A DNA stretch of 64,000 nt from Haloferax sulfurifontis ATCC BAA-897 (GCF_000337835.1 NZ_AOLM01000016.1:1-64000); one strand, 5' to 3'; counted from the first letter of the stretch, positions 38,134 to 47,185 are shown. Numbers and translations: made by a program. Notes: a model not told the origin generated them from the letters alone.

Positions 38134-38727
38134 ATGAGCGACGCCGACCGACGCGCGGCCGTCTCCCGCGAGACGTCCGAGACGACCATCGACGTGACGC
38201 TGTCAATCGACGGCGACGGCGACGCGGTCGTCGACACCGGTATCGGATTCTTCGACCACATGCTGGAGGCCTTCGCCAAACACGGCCTGTTCGACCTGAC
38301 CGTCCAGTGCGACGGCGACCTCCACATCGACGACCACCACACCGTCGAGGACGTGGCCATCGTCCTCGGCGAGGCGTTCACCGAGGCGCTCGGCGACAAG
38401 CGCGGCATCGTCCGCTACGCCGACCGGAAGGTCCCGCTCGACGAGGCCGTCGCCTCGGTCGTCGTGGACGTGTCGGGCCGGCCCTTCTTCGAGTTCTCGG
38501 GCGACTTCTCCCAGCCCTCTATCGGCCAGTTCACCAGCCACATGGCCGAGCACTTCGCCATGTCGCTCGCCATGAACGCCGGCCTCACGCTCCACGCGGG
38601 CGTCGAGGGCGACAACGCCCACCACGAGGTCGAGGCGCTGTTCAAGGCGCTCGCGCGCTCGCTCGACGACGCGACCCGCGTTGACCCGCGGCGCTCCGAC
38701 ACGCCGAGCACGAAAGGGAAACTGTAG
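38134..38727 (+). CDS. hisB: Imidazoleglycerol-phosphate dehydratase
   Basis: A 197-residue HisB. The Mn-binding motifs are present: [36 protein letters not shown] and [13 protein letters not shown]. It removes water from imidazoleglycerol phosphate in histidine synthesis. It is the archaeal single-function version, without the HisB phosphatase domain of Escherichia coli. A leaderless TATA arrangement is directly upstream. hisI, hisA and hisB are each separate in this window. Confidence 0.96.
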   Translation: MSDADRRAAVSRETSETTIDVTLSIDGDGDAVVDTGIGFFDHMLEAFAKHGLFDLTVQCDGDLHIDDHHTVEDVAIVLGEAFTEALGDKRGIVRYADRKVPLDEAVASVVVDVSGRPFFEFSGDFSQPSIGQFTSHMAEHFAMSLAMNAGLTLHAGVEGDNAHHEVEALFKALARSLDDATRVDPRRSDTPSTKGKL

Positions 38728-38730
38728 CCC

Positions 38731-38738
38731 GCTTTTTC
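38731..38738 (+). terminator. T-tract terminator after hisB
   Basis: Five T (38733-38737), 6 bases after the hisB stop codon, followed by a convergent gene whose stop is at 38765. Confidence 0.45.
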
Positions 38739-38764
38739 TCCCCTGTTTCCGCACGTTCGACCGC

Positions 38765-39457
38765 TCAGGGCCGCCGGAGCGTCCCCGAGTCGTCGACGAG
38801 TAGGCCGCGTTCGATAGCGTAGTCGAAGATGTCGGCGACCTCGTCGTCGTCGAGGTCGTACGCGCCGGACGCCAGCGCCTCGACCTCAGCCCGCTCGACG
38901 GGGAACTCCCGGTTCTGGAGGATGCGGATGACCTTCCGGAACTTCGGCGGCTCTCCGCCCCGGCCGGACGACCCGGCGGTCGATTGCGTCTCCTCGGCGG
39001 CGGCCGACGCGGAGTCGTCGTCGATCGGCTCCGCTTCGTCGTCGGCTTCGTCGGTCTGTTCTGTTTCGTCGGTGGGCTCTGTTTCGTCGGTCTGTTCTGT
39101 TTCGTCGGAGTCGTCGGTCTCGTCCGGCGAGTCGTGATTCGCCGGCTCCGGCGGCGTCGGCGCGGGCTCGACCGCGTTCACGTCGACCGAGGCGGCCTCG
39201 CCGACCGACCCGCTCGCGGTCCGTTCCGGTGCCGCGGACGCGCCCGTCTCGGCCCGCGCGTCGTCGGCCACGTCCACGTCGGCGTCGACGCCGAGCCGGG
39301 AGAGAAGCGGCGCGATGACCTCGCTCAGCGTCTCTTCGCAGTGCTCGCAGAGGACGACGCGGCGCTGGTCGTCGGCCGGCGTCAACGCCGGTGGCAGTAC
39401 CTCGAACACGCCGACGGCGTCGGCCCCACAGAAGTCGCAGGTGCGTAGTTCGCGCAT
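38765..39457 (-). CDS. Zinc-ribbon protein with acidic repeat linker, 230 residues
   Basis: An N-terminal zinc ribbon (Cys8/Cys11 in TCDFCG and Cys39/Cys42 in LCEHCE) leads to a disordered, acidic linker with about five copies of a TDE-T/E-Q/P unit (encoded near 39051-39119). A C-terminal helical domain (about 170-230) begins PPKFRKVIRILQNREFPVERAEVEALASG. The last part resembles a small winged helix. A longer frame upstream is rejected because it loses family character. The C-terminal domain may bind DNA or protein. Function unknown. Confidence 0.75.
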   Translation of the reverse strand: MRELRTCDFCGADAVGVFEVLPPALTPADDQRRVVLCEHCEETLSEVIAPLLSRLGVDADVDVADDARAETGASAAPERTASGSVGEAASVDVNAVEPAPTPPEPANHDSPDETDDSDETEQTDETEPTDETEQTDEADDEAEPIDDDSASAAAEETQSTAGSSGRGGEPPKFRKVIRILQNREFPVERAEVEALASGAYDLDDDEVADIFDYAIERGLLVDDSGTLRRP

Positions 39458-39607
39458 GGACGACGGGTCTCCGCGCCGACGGTTAAACCCACTCCCCGGT
39501 CGCGGGGTCGGTGGCCTGCTCGCGGGGTCGCCTCCGAACCCCTCCGCCGCGGCGTCGCCGGTGACGGACCACTTAATGTACCCGCCCGCAAATCCCCCGA
39601 CCAACGA

Positions 39608-40111
39608 ATGTTCGACGAGATTATGGAGAAGTTCGAGGGCAGTCCGAGCCAGCAGGCTGTCATTCGGCTCCTCTTGGAACGGGGCTTTTCCGTCAACGAC
39701 CAGGGACGGGTCGTCTCGGGCGGCATCGAGATACCGAACACCGGCATCGCCCGCGAGGCCGACGTCGACCGGCGGGTCGTCGACTCGACGACCGACGCCA
39801 TCCTCGACGACGAGGAGCTTCGGCGAATCTTCCAGAACATCTCGTCGATTCCGAGCCTGATGGACCTCGCGCCCGTCCTCGACCTCTCCGTGCTCACCGT
39901 CGAGGTCGCCGACGCCGACGAGCCCGGCATCGTCGCCACCGTCACCTCGAAACTCGCCGACGCGGACATCTCGATTCGCCAGACGATAAGCGAAGACCCC
40001 GAGTTCACCGACGACCCGAAGCTCTACATCATCACCGACGAGCCGATTCCCGGCGACCTGCTCAACGACCTGTCGAACCTCGATTTCGTCCGCCGCATCA
40101 CCATCGCCTGA
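39608..40111 (+). CDS. HTH and ACT-domain amino-acid regulator (COG2150-like)
   Basis: A 167-residue protein. The N-terminal about 80 residues form a helical wHTH-like domain (SPSQQAVIRLLLERGF...GIPNTGIAREADVDRRVVDST, abbreviated), followed by an ACT domain (LTVEVADADEPGIVATVTSKLADADISIRQTISED in part). It fits the family of archaeal regulators of amino-acid metabolism, with ACT as a ligand sensor. It neighbours his genes, but the target is unknown. The start is 19 bases after a CGCAAATCC stretch. Confidence 0.85.
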   Translation: MFDEIMEKFEGSPSQQAVIRLLLERGFSVNDQGRVVSGGIEIPNTGIAREADVDRRVVDSTTDAILDDEELRRIFQNISSIPSLMDLAPVLDLSVLTVEVADADEPGIVATVTSKLADADISIRQTISEDPEFTDDPKLYIITDEPIPGDLLNDLSNLDFVRRITIA

Positions 40112-40187
40112 GCCGGCCCGTCGGCTCCGCGAATATTCTGTCAACGGGGCAATAAGATTCTTGTCACCTCCTGCGGTAGGTGTTCGC

Positions 40188-40304
40188 ATGGGTTCCATGC
40201 GCAGTTGCATGTGCTGTGGTGAGCCGATTTCCGAGACGCGCCACCTCTGCGGCGTCTGCATCCAAAACGGGTGTACCTCGTACGCGGACGCCTGCGGTCA
40301 GTAG
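40188..40304 (+). CDS. Small zinc-finger micro-protein, 38 residues
   Basis: Starts MGSMRSCMCCGEPISETRHLC and ends CGVCIQNGCTSYADACGQ. It has seven cysteines and one histidine, with CxCC and CxxC clusters, which is the composition of the haloarchaeal CPxCG-type zinc-finger micro-proteins. An AATAAGATT element about 35 bases upstream gives a short leader. It is too short for standard gene calling. Micro-proteins of this class are known to affect swarming, biofilm and stress phenotypes in Haloferax volcanii; this one's role is unknown. Confidence 0.7.
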   Translation: MGSMRSCMCCGEPISETRHLCGVCIQNGCTSYADACGQ

Positions 40305-40445
40305 CGCGTCGCCGTTCGGTCTGCGTCCCCGTTCCTTCGCCGTCCGCCGCCGTCCCCCGGCGACTCCATACCGCCTGTTTCCCTCGTCGGCGCGCCGCCG
40401 ACACGGTGCGAACGCTTTTCCACGCCGCGCCGCCAACTCGGGAGC

Positions 40446-41078
40446 ATGACCGACGCCTATCGAACCGTCGCCGGCCGGGCCGACACCCGCTTCGAGGTGA
40501 ACGGATCGGAGTTCATCGGCTACGTCTCCCCCGCGGAGACGGTCGAGGAGGCGGAGGCGTTCGTCGCCGAAATCGAGGAGCGCCACCCCGACGCCACCCA
40601 CAACGTCCCCGCCTACCGGGTGCCCGCGGGGTCGGCCTCGTCGTCGGTCCCCGGCGGGGGGAGCGTCATGCTCCGCGAGTACCAGAGCGACGACGGCGAG
40701 CCGAGCGGCTCGTCGGGCAAACCGGCGCTCAACGTCCTCGTTCAGCAGGACGTGCGCAACGTCGCCGCCGTCGTGACGCGCTACTACGGCGGCACCAACC
40801 TCGGCGTCGGCGGCCTCGCCCGCGCGTACTCCCGGGCCGTCAAGGAGGCGCTCGACGCGGCGGGCGTCGTCGAGGAGATACCCCACGAGTGGTTCACCGC
40901 GACCGTCGAGTACGACGACTCGGGGAGCGTCCGCGGGCTCTTAGAGAGCGCGGGCGTCGAGTTCGACGCCGCCTACGAGGCCGACGTGTCCTTCGAGGTC
41001 CGCGTCCCCGTCGAGGACGGCCCGGACCTCCGCGACCGCATCCGGAGCGCGACAAGCGGCCGCGCGGACATCGAGTAG
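40446..41078 (+). CDS. IMPACT/YigZ-family protein
   Basis: A 210-residue two-domain protein. The N-terminal UPF0029/IMPACT domain spans about 1-130, with the core VVTRYYGGTNLGVGGLARAYSRAV near 110-130. The C-terminal domain is about 135-210. Relatives bind translation factors or ribosomes (yeast Yih1, mammalian IMPACT, bacterial YigZ). Archaeal function is uncertain. Single-gene unit, 39 bases from the convergent TRAP permease stop. Confidence 0.9.
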   Translation: MTDAYRTVAGRADTRFEVNGSEFIGYVSPAETVEEAEAFVAEIEERHPDATHNVPAYRVPAGSASSSVPGGGSVMLREYQSDDGEPSGSSGKPALNVLVQQDVRNVAAVVTRYYGGTNLGVGGLARAYSRAVKEALDAAGVVEEIPHEWFTATVEYDDSGSVRGLLESAGVEFDAAYEADVSFEVRVPVEDGPDLRDRIRSATSGRADIE

Positions 41079-41117
41079 CGCGGCCGCGAAGTTCTGTTTT
41101 CGACGGCCAGTCGGCGG

Positions 41118-43997
41118 TCAGTCGGTCGGTTCGGCCTGTTCCGCGACGGTCGGCGCGGCCCTGTCGCCCGCCTCGCGGCGGTTCTTCACGGCCAGCGCGC
41201 CGAACAGCGCCCCGCCGACCGCGCGCATGGCGAGGTCGACGGCGACCGTGTTGGGAACCTCGCCGACGAGCCCGAGGAAGCCCCCGAAGTCGAACGCGGC
41301 GTTCAAAAGCAACATCGGGGCCATGAGGAGGAACGCCGAGAGGGCGAACAGGGCGCGTTCGGTCTTCGACACGCGGCTGTAGAGGTAGCCGATGACGGTC
41401 GCGCCGAGTCCGATGACGCCGACGAAGACGCCCGCGACCGGGATGACCACCTCGGGGACGAAGTAGCCGATGTCGGCCACGTCGGCGAGGGTGATGACTG
41501 CGGCGGACTCACCGCGCCCGCGGAGGAGCAGGATGCCCGGCGTGAGGGCGAACGCGAACGGCACGATTGCCTTGTTGAGCGACAGCGAGAACGCCTTCGT
41601 CCCGGTCCGGAACGGATTGGACCGGGCGATGCCGGAGGCGGCGTACGCCGCGACCGCCACCGGCGGTGTGATGTCCGCTATCACCCCGAAGTAGAGGATG
41701 AACAGGTGGGCCGCGAGCAGTGGGATGTCCGAGGACTGCGCGATGGCGGGGCCGAGCAGTGAGACGAGGATGATGTACGTCACCGTCGTCGGCATCCCCA
41801 TCCCGAGGATGATGGAGGCGATGGCGGTGAAAAGCAGTAAGAGGACGATAGAGCCGCCTGCGACCGCCTTGATGAGCGCGGTCAGGTTCGGGCCGAGGCC
41901 GGTCGCGCTGACGACGCCGGGGATGATGCCCGCGGCGGCGACGGCGACGACGACCTCGGTCGAGGTGCGCGCGCCGGAGTCCATCGACTTCCCGATGAAC
42001 GTCACGTAGCGGAAGACGTTCAGGTCCGACAGCGACGGCCGCGAGACCGCGGTGGCGACGTTGTCGGCCGCCTCGTCGACCGCGTCGTCGAACTCCAAAA
42101 GCGGCGAGTCGAGCGCCGGCCGGACGAGCATCACGACGAGGCTGACGAAGATGGCGATGATGCCGAGGTCGCCGGCCGCGGCGAAGAGCGCGGCGGTCGC
42201 GCCGAGCGGTTCGCCGCTCCCGCCAGTGACCGCGTCGACGACGCCGACGCCGGTGGTGACGTACGAGCCGAGTTGCGCGACGAACGCCGCCGCGATAGCG
42301 CCCAAGAGGGGGACGCGGGTCCGTTCGCTGTACGCCGCGACGACGGACAGAAGCGCCATGATGGCGATGAGCGTGAACCACGCCGAGCGCGCGACGGTCA
42401 GGCGCTCGACGAGCAGGTAGTACATGAGCAACACGAGCGGGATGAGGTAGAACCACCCGCGGGTGAGGTGCTTGCCGAGGTCGACGACCTCGGAGCGGTC
42501 GAGGCCGCCGATGCCGGCCCGGGTCGCTTCGAGGTGGACCATCACCCACACGCCGAAGAAGAACACCACGGCGGGGATGGCCGCCGCGATGATGATGTCG
42601 GAGAAGGGGACGCCGATGAACTCGATCATGAGGAACGCCGCCGCGCCCATCACCGGCGGGAGAATCTGCCCGCCGGAGGAGGCGGAGGCCTCGACGGCCC
42701 CGGCGAACTCCGAGCGGTAGCCAGAGCGCTTCATCAGCGGGATGGTGAACGCGCCGGTCGTCACCGTGTTGGCGATGGAGGAGCCGGAGATGGTCCCCAT
42801 GAAGCCGGACGCGAGGATGGACGCCTTCGCCGGGCCGCCCTTTCGGGTCCCGGTCGCGGCGTACGCGAGGTCGATGAACCACTGGCCGGCCCCGGACATC
42901 TCCAGGAACGCCCCGAACAGGATGAAGATGTAGATGAACTGCACGGAGACGGTGACCGGAATGCCGAAGACGCCGTTTTCGGTGTTGTACCAGAGGTTCT
43001 GGATGATGTTCGCCCACGACCCCTCGGGGATAGAGAGGACGCCGACCAGCGGCGTCGACGGCGAGATGAGGTAGCCGAACTTCGCGTAGACGATGAACGA
43101 GGCGACGATGACCATCAGGTAGAACCCGAGAGAGCGGCGGGTCGCCTCCAGGACGAGGAGGACGCCGACCGCGCCGAGGAAGAACGGGTAGGACACGTCC
43201 GCGAAGGGGAGCACGCCGATGACCGCGACGACCGCGTCGGCGAGGAAGCCGAGCGGGCCGAGCACGTCGCCCAACCAGACGAACGGTGCGCCGAGGTACT
43301 CGGCGACCGTCCGACCGGCTTCGAGGCCGAACACGCGGAGTTGCTGAATCTCGCCCCACTCGAACACCATGTAGGCCGCCGTGGCGACGGCGAGCACGAT
43401 GCAGAACGCGTCGAGCGGCGTCACGCGCTCGCGGCCGGGGTCGACCGCGAGCCACCGGACGAACCGGCGGACCCCCGCGGCACCGCGGGTGAGCGGGTGG
43501 TCCTCGCCGAGGCTCGACGCGAGGCTCGGGACCACGCGACCGAGCGCCGTGGCGAACCTGCCGTGGCCGGTCGTCGGCGGGAAGAGGACGAACGCCAACA
43601 CGAGCGCGAAGGCGACGTGAATCGAGTTCACCTGCAGGAGTTGGAGCGCGCCGAGCGACACCTCGCCGACGAGCGGGAGCGTCGCGGCGAACTCGAAGCC
43701 GCGGGCGGCCAGCCACGACTGGAAGACGGAAAACGCGATGGCCACGAACGACGTGAGAATCGCCGCCCACCCCGAGAGCGTCCGCTTCCGGTCGATGCCC
43801 TCCAGCATCTCCTGTGCCTCTTCTTCGGATAGTTCTTCGTCGGTACTCGCGGCCTCGCGGTCGTCGTCCGCGGGCGGCTCGCCGCCGTCGGTTCGAACCG
43901 GCTGGTCGGCCGGTGCCGCGTCGGACTCCGGTGCGGACCGGGAGGCGTCTTCGTCGTCGGGGCCGTCGGGTCGACCCTCGTCGTGTGTTCGGTTCAT
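41118..43997 (-). CDS. Fused TRAP transporter permease (DctQM-type, TAXI class)
   Basis: A 959-residue fusion of the small and large TRAP membrane subunits. An acidic cytosolic N-terminal tail of about 75 residues leads to the small-subunit-like segments, then the DctM part with the signatures GFMGTISGSSIANTVTTGAFTIPLMK and GMGMPTTVTYIILVSLLGPA. About 18 hydrophobic segments in all. TRAP transporters import organic acids using Na+ or H+ gradients and an external binding protein. It is the last gene of the operon, starting 6 bases after the DUF1850 gene. Substrate not determinable. Confidence 0.93.
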   Translation of the reverse strand: MNRTHDEGRPDGPDDEDASRSAPESDAAPADQPVRTDGGEPPADDDREAASTDEELSEEEAQEMLEGIDRKRTLSGWAAILTSFVAIAFSVFQSWLAARGFEFAATLPLVGEVSLGALQLLQVNSIHVAFALVLAFVLFPPTTGHGRFATALGRVVPSLASSLGEDHPLTRGAAGVRRFVRWLAVDPGRERVTPLDAFCIVLAVATAAYMVFEWGEIQQLRVFGLEAGRTVAEYLGAPFVWLGDVLGPLGFLADAVVAVIGVLPFADVSYPFFLGAVGVLLVLEATRRSLGFYLMVIVASFIVYAKFGYLISPSTPLVGVLSIPEGSWANIIQNLWYNTENGVFGIPVTVSVQFIYIFILFGAFLEMSGAGQWFIDLAYAATGTRKGGPAKASILASGFMGTISGSSIANTVTTGAFTIPLMKRSGYRSEFAGAVEASASSGGQILPPVMGAAAFLMIEFIGVPFSDIIIAAAIPAVVFFFGVWVMVHLEATRAGIGGLDRSEVVDLGKHLTRGWFYLIPLVLLMYYLLVERLTVARSAWFTLIAIMALLSVVAAYSERTRVPLLGAIAAAFVAQLGSYVTTGVGVVDAVTGGSGEPLGATAALFAAAGDLGIIAIFVSLVVMLVRPALDSPLLEFDDAVDEAADNVATAVSRPSLSDLNVFRYVTFIGKSMDSGARTSTEVVVAVAAAGIIPGVVSATGLGPNLTALIKAVAGGSIVLLLLFTAIASIILGMGMPTTVTYIILVSLLGPAIAQSSDIPLLAAHLFILYFGVIADITPPVAVAAYAASGIARSNPFRTGTKAFSLSLNKAIVPFAFALTPGILLLRGRGESAAVITLADVADIGYFVPEVVIPVAGVFVGVIGLGATVIGYLYSRVSKTERALFALSAFLLMAPMLLLNAAFDFGGFLGLVGEVPNTVAVDLAMRAVGGALFGALAVKNRREAGDRAAPTVAEQAEPTD

Positions 43998-44003
43998 CGT
44001 TGG

Positions 44004-44489
44004 TCAGTGGAGGGCGGCGTCGAGGACGGAGCGGTGCGTGACGTACAGGCGGACCGAGCGCGCGTCGGACAGCGCCACGAGGTCGTAGGTCTGGTCACCG
44101 ACGTGTAGCTTGTGGCCGGCGATGCGGCCGGGTTTGACGTACAGGTCCTCGTAGCTCCCCTCGGGGTCGAAGACGAACGAGCCGTTCTCGGTCGTCACGT
44201 TCGCCCGAGCGGGGAGGCCCGCGCCGTAGGACTTGAACTCCATTCTGGTCATGACGAGTTCGCCGTCCTGCACAGCGTAGGCGTCGAGGACGCGCGTCTT
44301 CTCGACGCTGTGGGTGTATTCGAGCGCGACGGTCGTGTTCTCTTCGACCGGAATCGTCTGTAGTCGCTCGCCGGTCTCGGCGTCTTCGACGACGAGCGCC
44401 TGTCCGGCCGGGACGGCGGCGCTCCCGCCGACGGCGACCGCCAGCACCGCGACTACGACGAGGAGACGTGTGGGAGTCGAATTAAGCAT
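44004..44489 (-). CDS. DUF1850 protein associated with the TAXI-TRAP transporter
   Basis: A 161-residue protein with an N-terminal hydrophobic segment (about 8-26), likely a signal or anchor, so the rest should be outside the membrane. It has the DUF1850 core TTVALEYTHSVEKTRVLDAYAV and the Gly/Pro-rich segment KSYGAGLPARA. DUF1850 genes sit between TAXI binding proteins and fused TRAP permeases and may stabilise the complex. Starts 51 bases after the binding-protein stop codon. Confidence 0.8.
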   Translation of the reverse strand: MLNSTPTRLLVVVAVLAVAVGGSAAVPAGQALVVEDAETGERLQTIPVEENTTVALEYTHSVEKTRVLDAYAVQDGELVMTRMEFKSYGAGLPARANVTTENGSFVFDPEGSYEDLYVKPGRIAGHKLHVGDQTYDLVALSDARSVRLYVTHRSVLDAALH

Positions 44490-44540
44490 CGAAAGGTGGG
44501 TAGGAATCCGCTGTTCGAAAGTGAAGCGAAGCGCCCGGGC

Positions 44541-45572
44541 TTAGCCGAAGTAGGCCTGCGCGCCGGGGTGAAGCTCGATGGACATGCCCTCTTGCGCGCT
44601 CTCCTTGGAGATGAAGTCCGTCTTGATGGTGAGGTCGTCGACGTTCTCGAAGATGGCGCTCGTGACCGCTTCGACGGTCGACTCGGGCTGTTCGGCGTTC
44701 GTCGCAATCATGGCCTTGACCGAGACGGTCGGGGCGGGGTTCTCCAGACCGTAGGTGCCCGACGGGACCTCGTCGTCGGCGTAGAACGGCGCGGCGTCCT
44801 TGACGGCCTGCCGGTTGTCGCCCTCGATGGGGACGATGCGGACGTCCTCGGTCGCGGCGAGTTCCTCGATAGCGCCGACCGGCCAGCCGCCGACGACGAA
44901 CGCGGCGTCGATGTCGCCGTTCTTCAGCTGGTCGGAGGCCTGCGAGAAGCCGGTGTTCTGCTCGCTGTAGTCGGAGACGCCGAGCGCCTCCAGAATCTGG
45001 TTGGCGTTGACCTGCGTCCCGGAGCCGAGGTCACCGGTGTTGATGGTCGCACCGGAGAGGTCCGACGGCGTCTCGATGCCCGTGTCGGCGAGCGTGACGA
45101 GGTGAATCGTCTCGGGGTAGAGCGTGGCGACGCCGCGGAGGTTCTCGACGGCGTTGCCCTGGAACGCTTCGATGCCCTCGCCGTTGCGGGCGAAGTAGGC
45201 CACGTCGTTCTGAATCAGCGCGAAGTCCGCGTCGCCGCGGGCGAGGCTCCCGACGTTCTCGACGGACGCGCCGGTGGACTGCACCTGAAGCGTGAAGTCG
45301 GTCTGCGCCTCGACGACCGACTTGAACTCGTTCGAGAGGGGGTAGTACGTGCCGCCCGTACCGCCGGCGTGCCACGAGAGCCGGGTCTCCGTGCCACCGT
45401 TACCGCCGGATTCGGTCGTCGTCTCCTCGGCGGCGGTGGTCGTCTCCTCGCCACCGGATTCGGTCGTTGTCGTCGTCTCTTCGCCGCCGCCGCCGGAACA
45501 GCCGGCGAGGCCGGCGAGGCCAACGGCACCTGTCGCGGCGATAAACTGTCGGCGGTCAAGCTTCCGAGTCAT
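44541..45572 (-). CDS. TAXI-family TRAP substrate-binding lipoprotein (Tat-exported)
   Basis: A 343-residue extracytoplasmic receptor. The signal is twin-Arg with a lipobox (RRQFIAATG...LAGC), so Cys25 is the probable lipid anchor, followed by a Thr/Glu/Gly spacer (about 26-55) that reaches through the S-layer. The rest is the TAXI fold (GGTGGTYYPLSNEF, SVENVGSLARGDADFALIQNDVAYFA in part). It captures the substrate for the permease and is the first gene of the operon with DUF1850 and the permease. Confidence 0.92.
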   Translation of the reverse strand: MTRKLDRRQFIAATGAVGLAGLAGCSGGGGEETTTTTESGGEETTTAAEETTTESGGNGGTETRLSWHAGGTGGTYYPLSNEFKSVVEAQTDFTLQVQSTGASVENVGSLARGDADFALIQNDVAYFARNGEGIEAFQGNAVENLRGVATLYPETIHLVTLADTGIETPSDLSGATINTGDLGSGTQVNANQILEALGVSDYSEQNTGFSQASDQLKNGDIDAAFVVGGWPVGAIEELAATEDVRIVPIEGDNRQAVKDAAPFYADDEVPSGTYGLENPAPTVSVKAMIATNAEQPESTVEAVTSAIFENVDDLTIKTDFISKESAQEGMSIELHPGAQAYFG

Positions 45573-46038
45573 ACAGTCCCATTCGAGGCGATACGTACTT
45601 ATGGCTGTTCATGTCAACGGCCAGTATATCCCGAATTTTCCGTCGATACTGCCAGATGATTACCGGTTTTTGAATAGTAATTCGATAACGGGGTGCATCC
45701 CTGAACCGGTCGGTCGAAAGGGAACCGAAGTCTCGGGCTGTCGGTCCGATTCGGTCGGGTCTCGACGCGACGGTCTCTCCGCGTTCGCCTTCGAATTCGC
45801 CCCGTTCTCGGGGGATTCGACCCGAAACGAAGGGGTTCGGCGAGTCGGGTGTCGACCCCGCCGCACCCCTTGTAACAGCCTCTCACAGTAGTCTACGGGG
45901 GTGCGGTTCGGGACGTTCGACTCGAACGAAAAACCGGCCGCCGGAAGCCTGTTTTCGACCCGAAGGGAGGGGGTTCGGACGGCGGTTCGTCGGTCCCCGG
46001 CCGTCGGGCGTCGGGGACGCGACCCCGAATCGGTGCCG
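45573..46038. other. Intergenic region upstream of the TAXI operon with ORB-like sites
   Basis: A 466-bp gap with no credible gene. It holds the TAXI operon promoter (AT-rich stretch 45596-45690) and two ORB-like sites in the same orientation: 45816-45836 (TTCGAC-CC-GAAAC-GAA-GGGGT, one base different from ORB 6) and a weaker one at 45954-45974 (TTCGAC-CC-GAAGG-GAG-GGGGT). Repeated words (TTCGACCCGAA, GGGGTTCGG) link the two sites. Confidence 0.7.
45816..45836 (+). promoter_or_regulatory. ORB-like site 39 kb from the origin
   Basis: Twenty of 21 bases equal ORB 6 of the origin, with G for C at the fourth position. It lies 244 bases upstream of the TAXI binding-protein start. Confidence 0.6.
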
Positions 46039-46242
46039 TCAGTCGACGATTATCTCGGAGTCCGTCGAGTCGCCCGACGACTGCTTGGGCGACATCTGGT
46101 CTTCGTACTTGGTTATCCAGTCGGCGAAACAGGTCGGACAGAGCCGCTGGTCGTCCACGGTCGAGCCGTCGACCTGCAACTGGACCGCGCGGGCGAGGGC
46201 GTCTTCGACCGCCCGCCCACAGCCGTCGCACGGATCGCTCAT
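46039..46242 (-). CDS. Small zinc-finger protein, 67 residues
   Basis: Two paired-cysteine motifs (CDGC at 5-8, CPTC near 35) form a likely zinc-binding core, followed by the helix FADWITKYEDQ and a Ser/Asp/Glu-rich tail. Start chosen at MSDPCDGC. It stands alone, about 150 bases from upp on the same strand. Function unknown. Confidence 0.7.
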   Translation of the reverse strand: MSDPCDGCGRAVEDALARAVQLQVDGSTVDDQRLCPTCFADWITKYEDQMSPKQSSGDSTDSEIIVD

Positions 46243-46396
46243 CGTCGGCACCCTCCGGCGGCGCGAGGTTCGTCCATGCGTCGGAGGTGCGCGGGCGGTA
46301 ACTTAGTCGTTACCCGAATCCGGGTCGGCGGCCGAGGCGGCCGTCGGCGACTCCCGCGCGTCGAAGCGAGGCGAGGCGCGACGGGACGAGACCGAG

Positions 46397-47077
46397 TTAC
46401 GTCGTGCGGAACGCGCGGTCGCCGGCGTCGCCCAGTCCGGGGACGATGTAGCCGTCGTCGTCGAGGTAGTCGTCGATGGCGACCGTCAGCAGGTCGACCT
46501 CGGGGAACTCGTTGTCGACGCGGAGCAGGCCGTCGGGCGCGGAGACCGCCGAGAGGACGAACAGCTTCTCGGGGTCGACGCCCGCGTTTTCGAGGATGTG
46601 GTCGAGGACCGAACACATCGTCGAGCCGGTGGCGAGCATCGGGTCGGCCACGATGACGGTGTCCTTCTCCGTGATTTCGGGGAGCTTCACGTAGTCGATG
46701 GTGATGGGGAAGCCGCCGTCGTCGTCCATCCCCGCCTCCTCGTCGCGGCCGGCGGAGATGACGCCCTGTTTCGCCCGCGGGAACGCCTTGAGCAGTCCCT
46801 CCACGAACGGCGTCGCGGCGCGGAGCACGTTGATGATGACGACGTTGTCGAGGCCCTTCACGCGCTCGCCGGTCGTCTCGGCCAGCGGGGTCTGGATGGT
46901 GACGTACTCGGTCTCCATCGCGCCGTCGATTATCTCGTAGCCACAGATGCGGCCGAGTTTGACGAGGCCTTTCCGGAAGGCGACCTGCGTCGTCTCCACG
47001 TCCCGGAGGCGCGAGAGCGTGTCCTTCGCCAGCGCGTGCGTGATGAGGTACGCGTCGTCTCGGTCTTCGATGGGCAT
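46397..47077 (-). CDS. upp: Uracil phosphoribosyltransferase
   Basis: A 226-residue UPRTase. It has the PRPP-binding loop [10 protein letters not shown] (near 150), a loop around [10 protein letters not shown], and the C-terminal uracil pocket with [14 protein letters not shown]. It converts uracil and PRPP to UMP in salvage. Expression is from a minus-strand TATA element at 47105-47113 about 32 bases upstream, so the message is close to leaderless. Confidence 0.96.
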   Translation of the reverse strand: MPIEDRDDAYLITHALAKDTLSRLRDVETTQVAFRKGLVKLGRICGYEIIDGAMETEYVTIQTPLAETTGERVKGLDNVVIINVLRAATPFVEGLLKAFPRAKQGVISAGRDEEAGMDDDGGFPITIDYVKLPEITEKDTVIVADPMLATGSTMCSVLDHILENAGVDPEKLFVLSAVSAPDGLLRVDNEFPEVDLLTVAIDDYLDDDGYIVPGLGDAGDRAFRTT

Positions 47078-47104
47078 CTTACTGAGAAGGCGGTTTCCCG
47101 AAGG

Positions 47105-47113
47105 ACATAAATG
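47105..47113 (-). promoter_or_regulatory. TATA element of upp
   Basis: On the minus strand this reads CATTTATGT, centred 32 bases before the upp ATG at 47077. Confidence 0.55.
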
Positions 47114-47185
47114 CGGCTATCGGCCGCAAGCGGTGCCCTGCGGGTAGTTCACGCGTAGAATGGGTCGGTGACTCATCCGGCGGTT

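Noticed and set aside
38741-38756. CCCCTGTTTCCGCACG after hisB, first taken as an ORB.
   Set aside because: Spacing between CCCC and GTTTC is one base instead of three and the GTGGA half is missing.
42273-43832. A 519-codon frame antisense to the TRAP permease.
   Set aside because: Highly repetitive Glu/Arg/Asp product typical of complementary strands of membrane-protein genes.
45573-46038. Possible second replication origin upstream of the TAXI operon.
   Set aside because: Only two ORB-like sites in the same orientation, no flanking orc/cdc6 gene and no AT-rich element between them. ORB-like binding alone is retained as a finding, not an origin.
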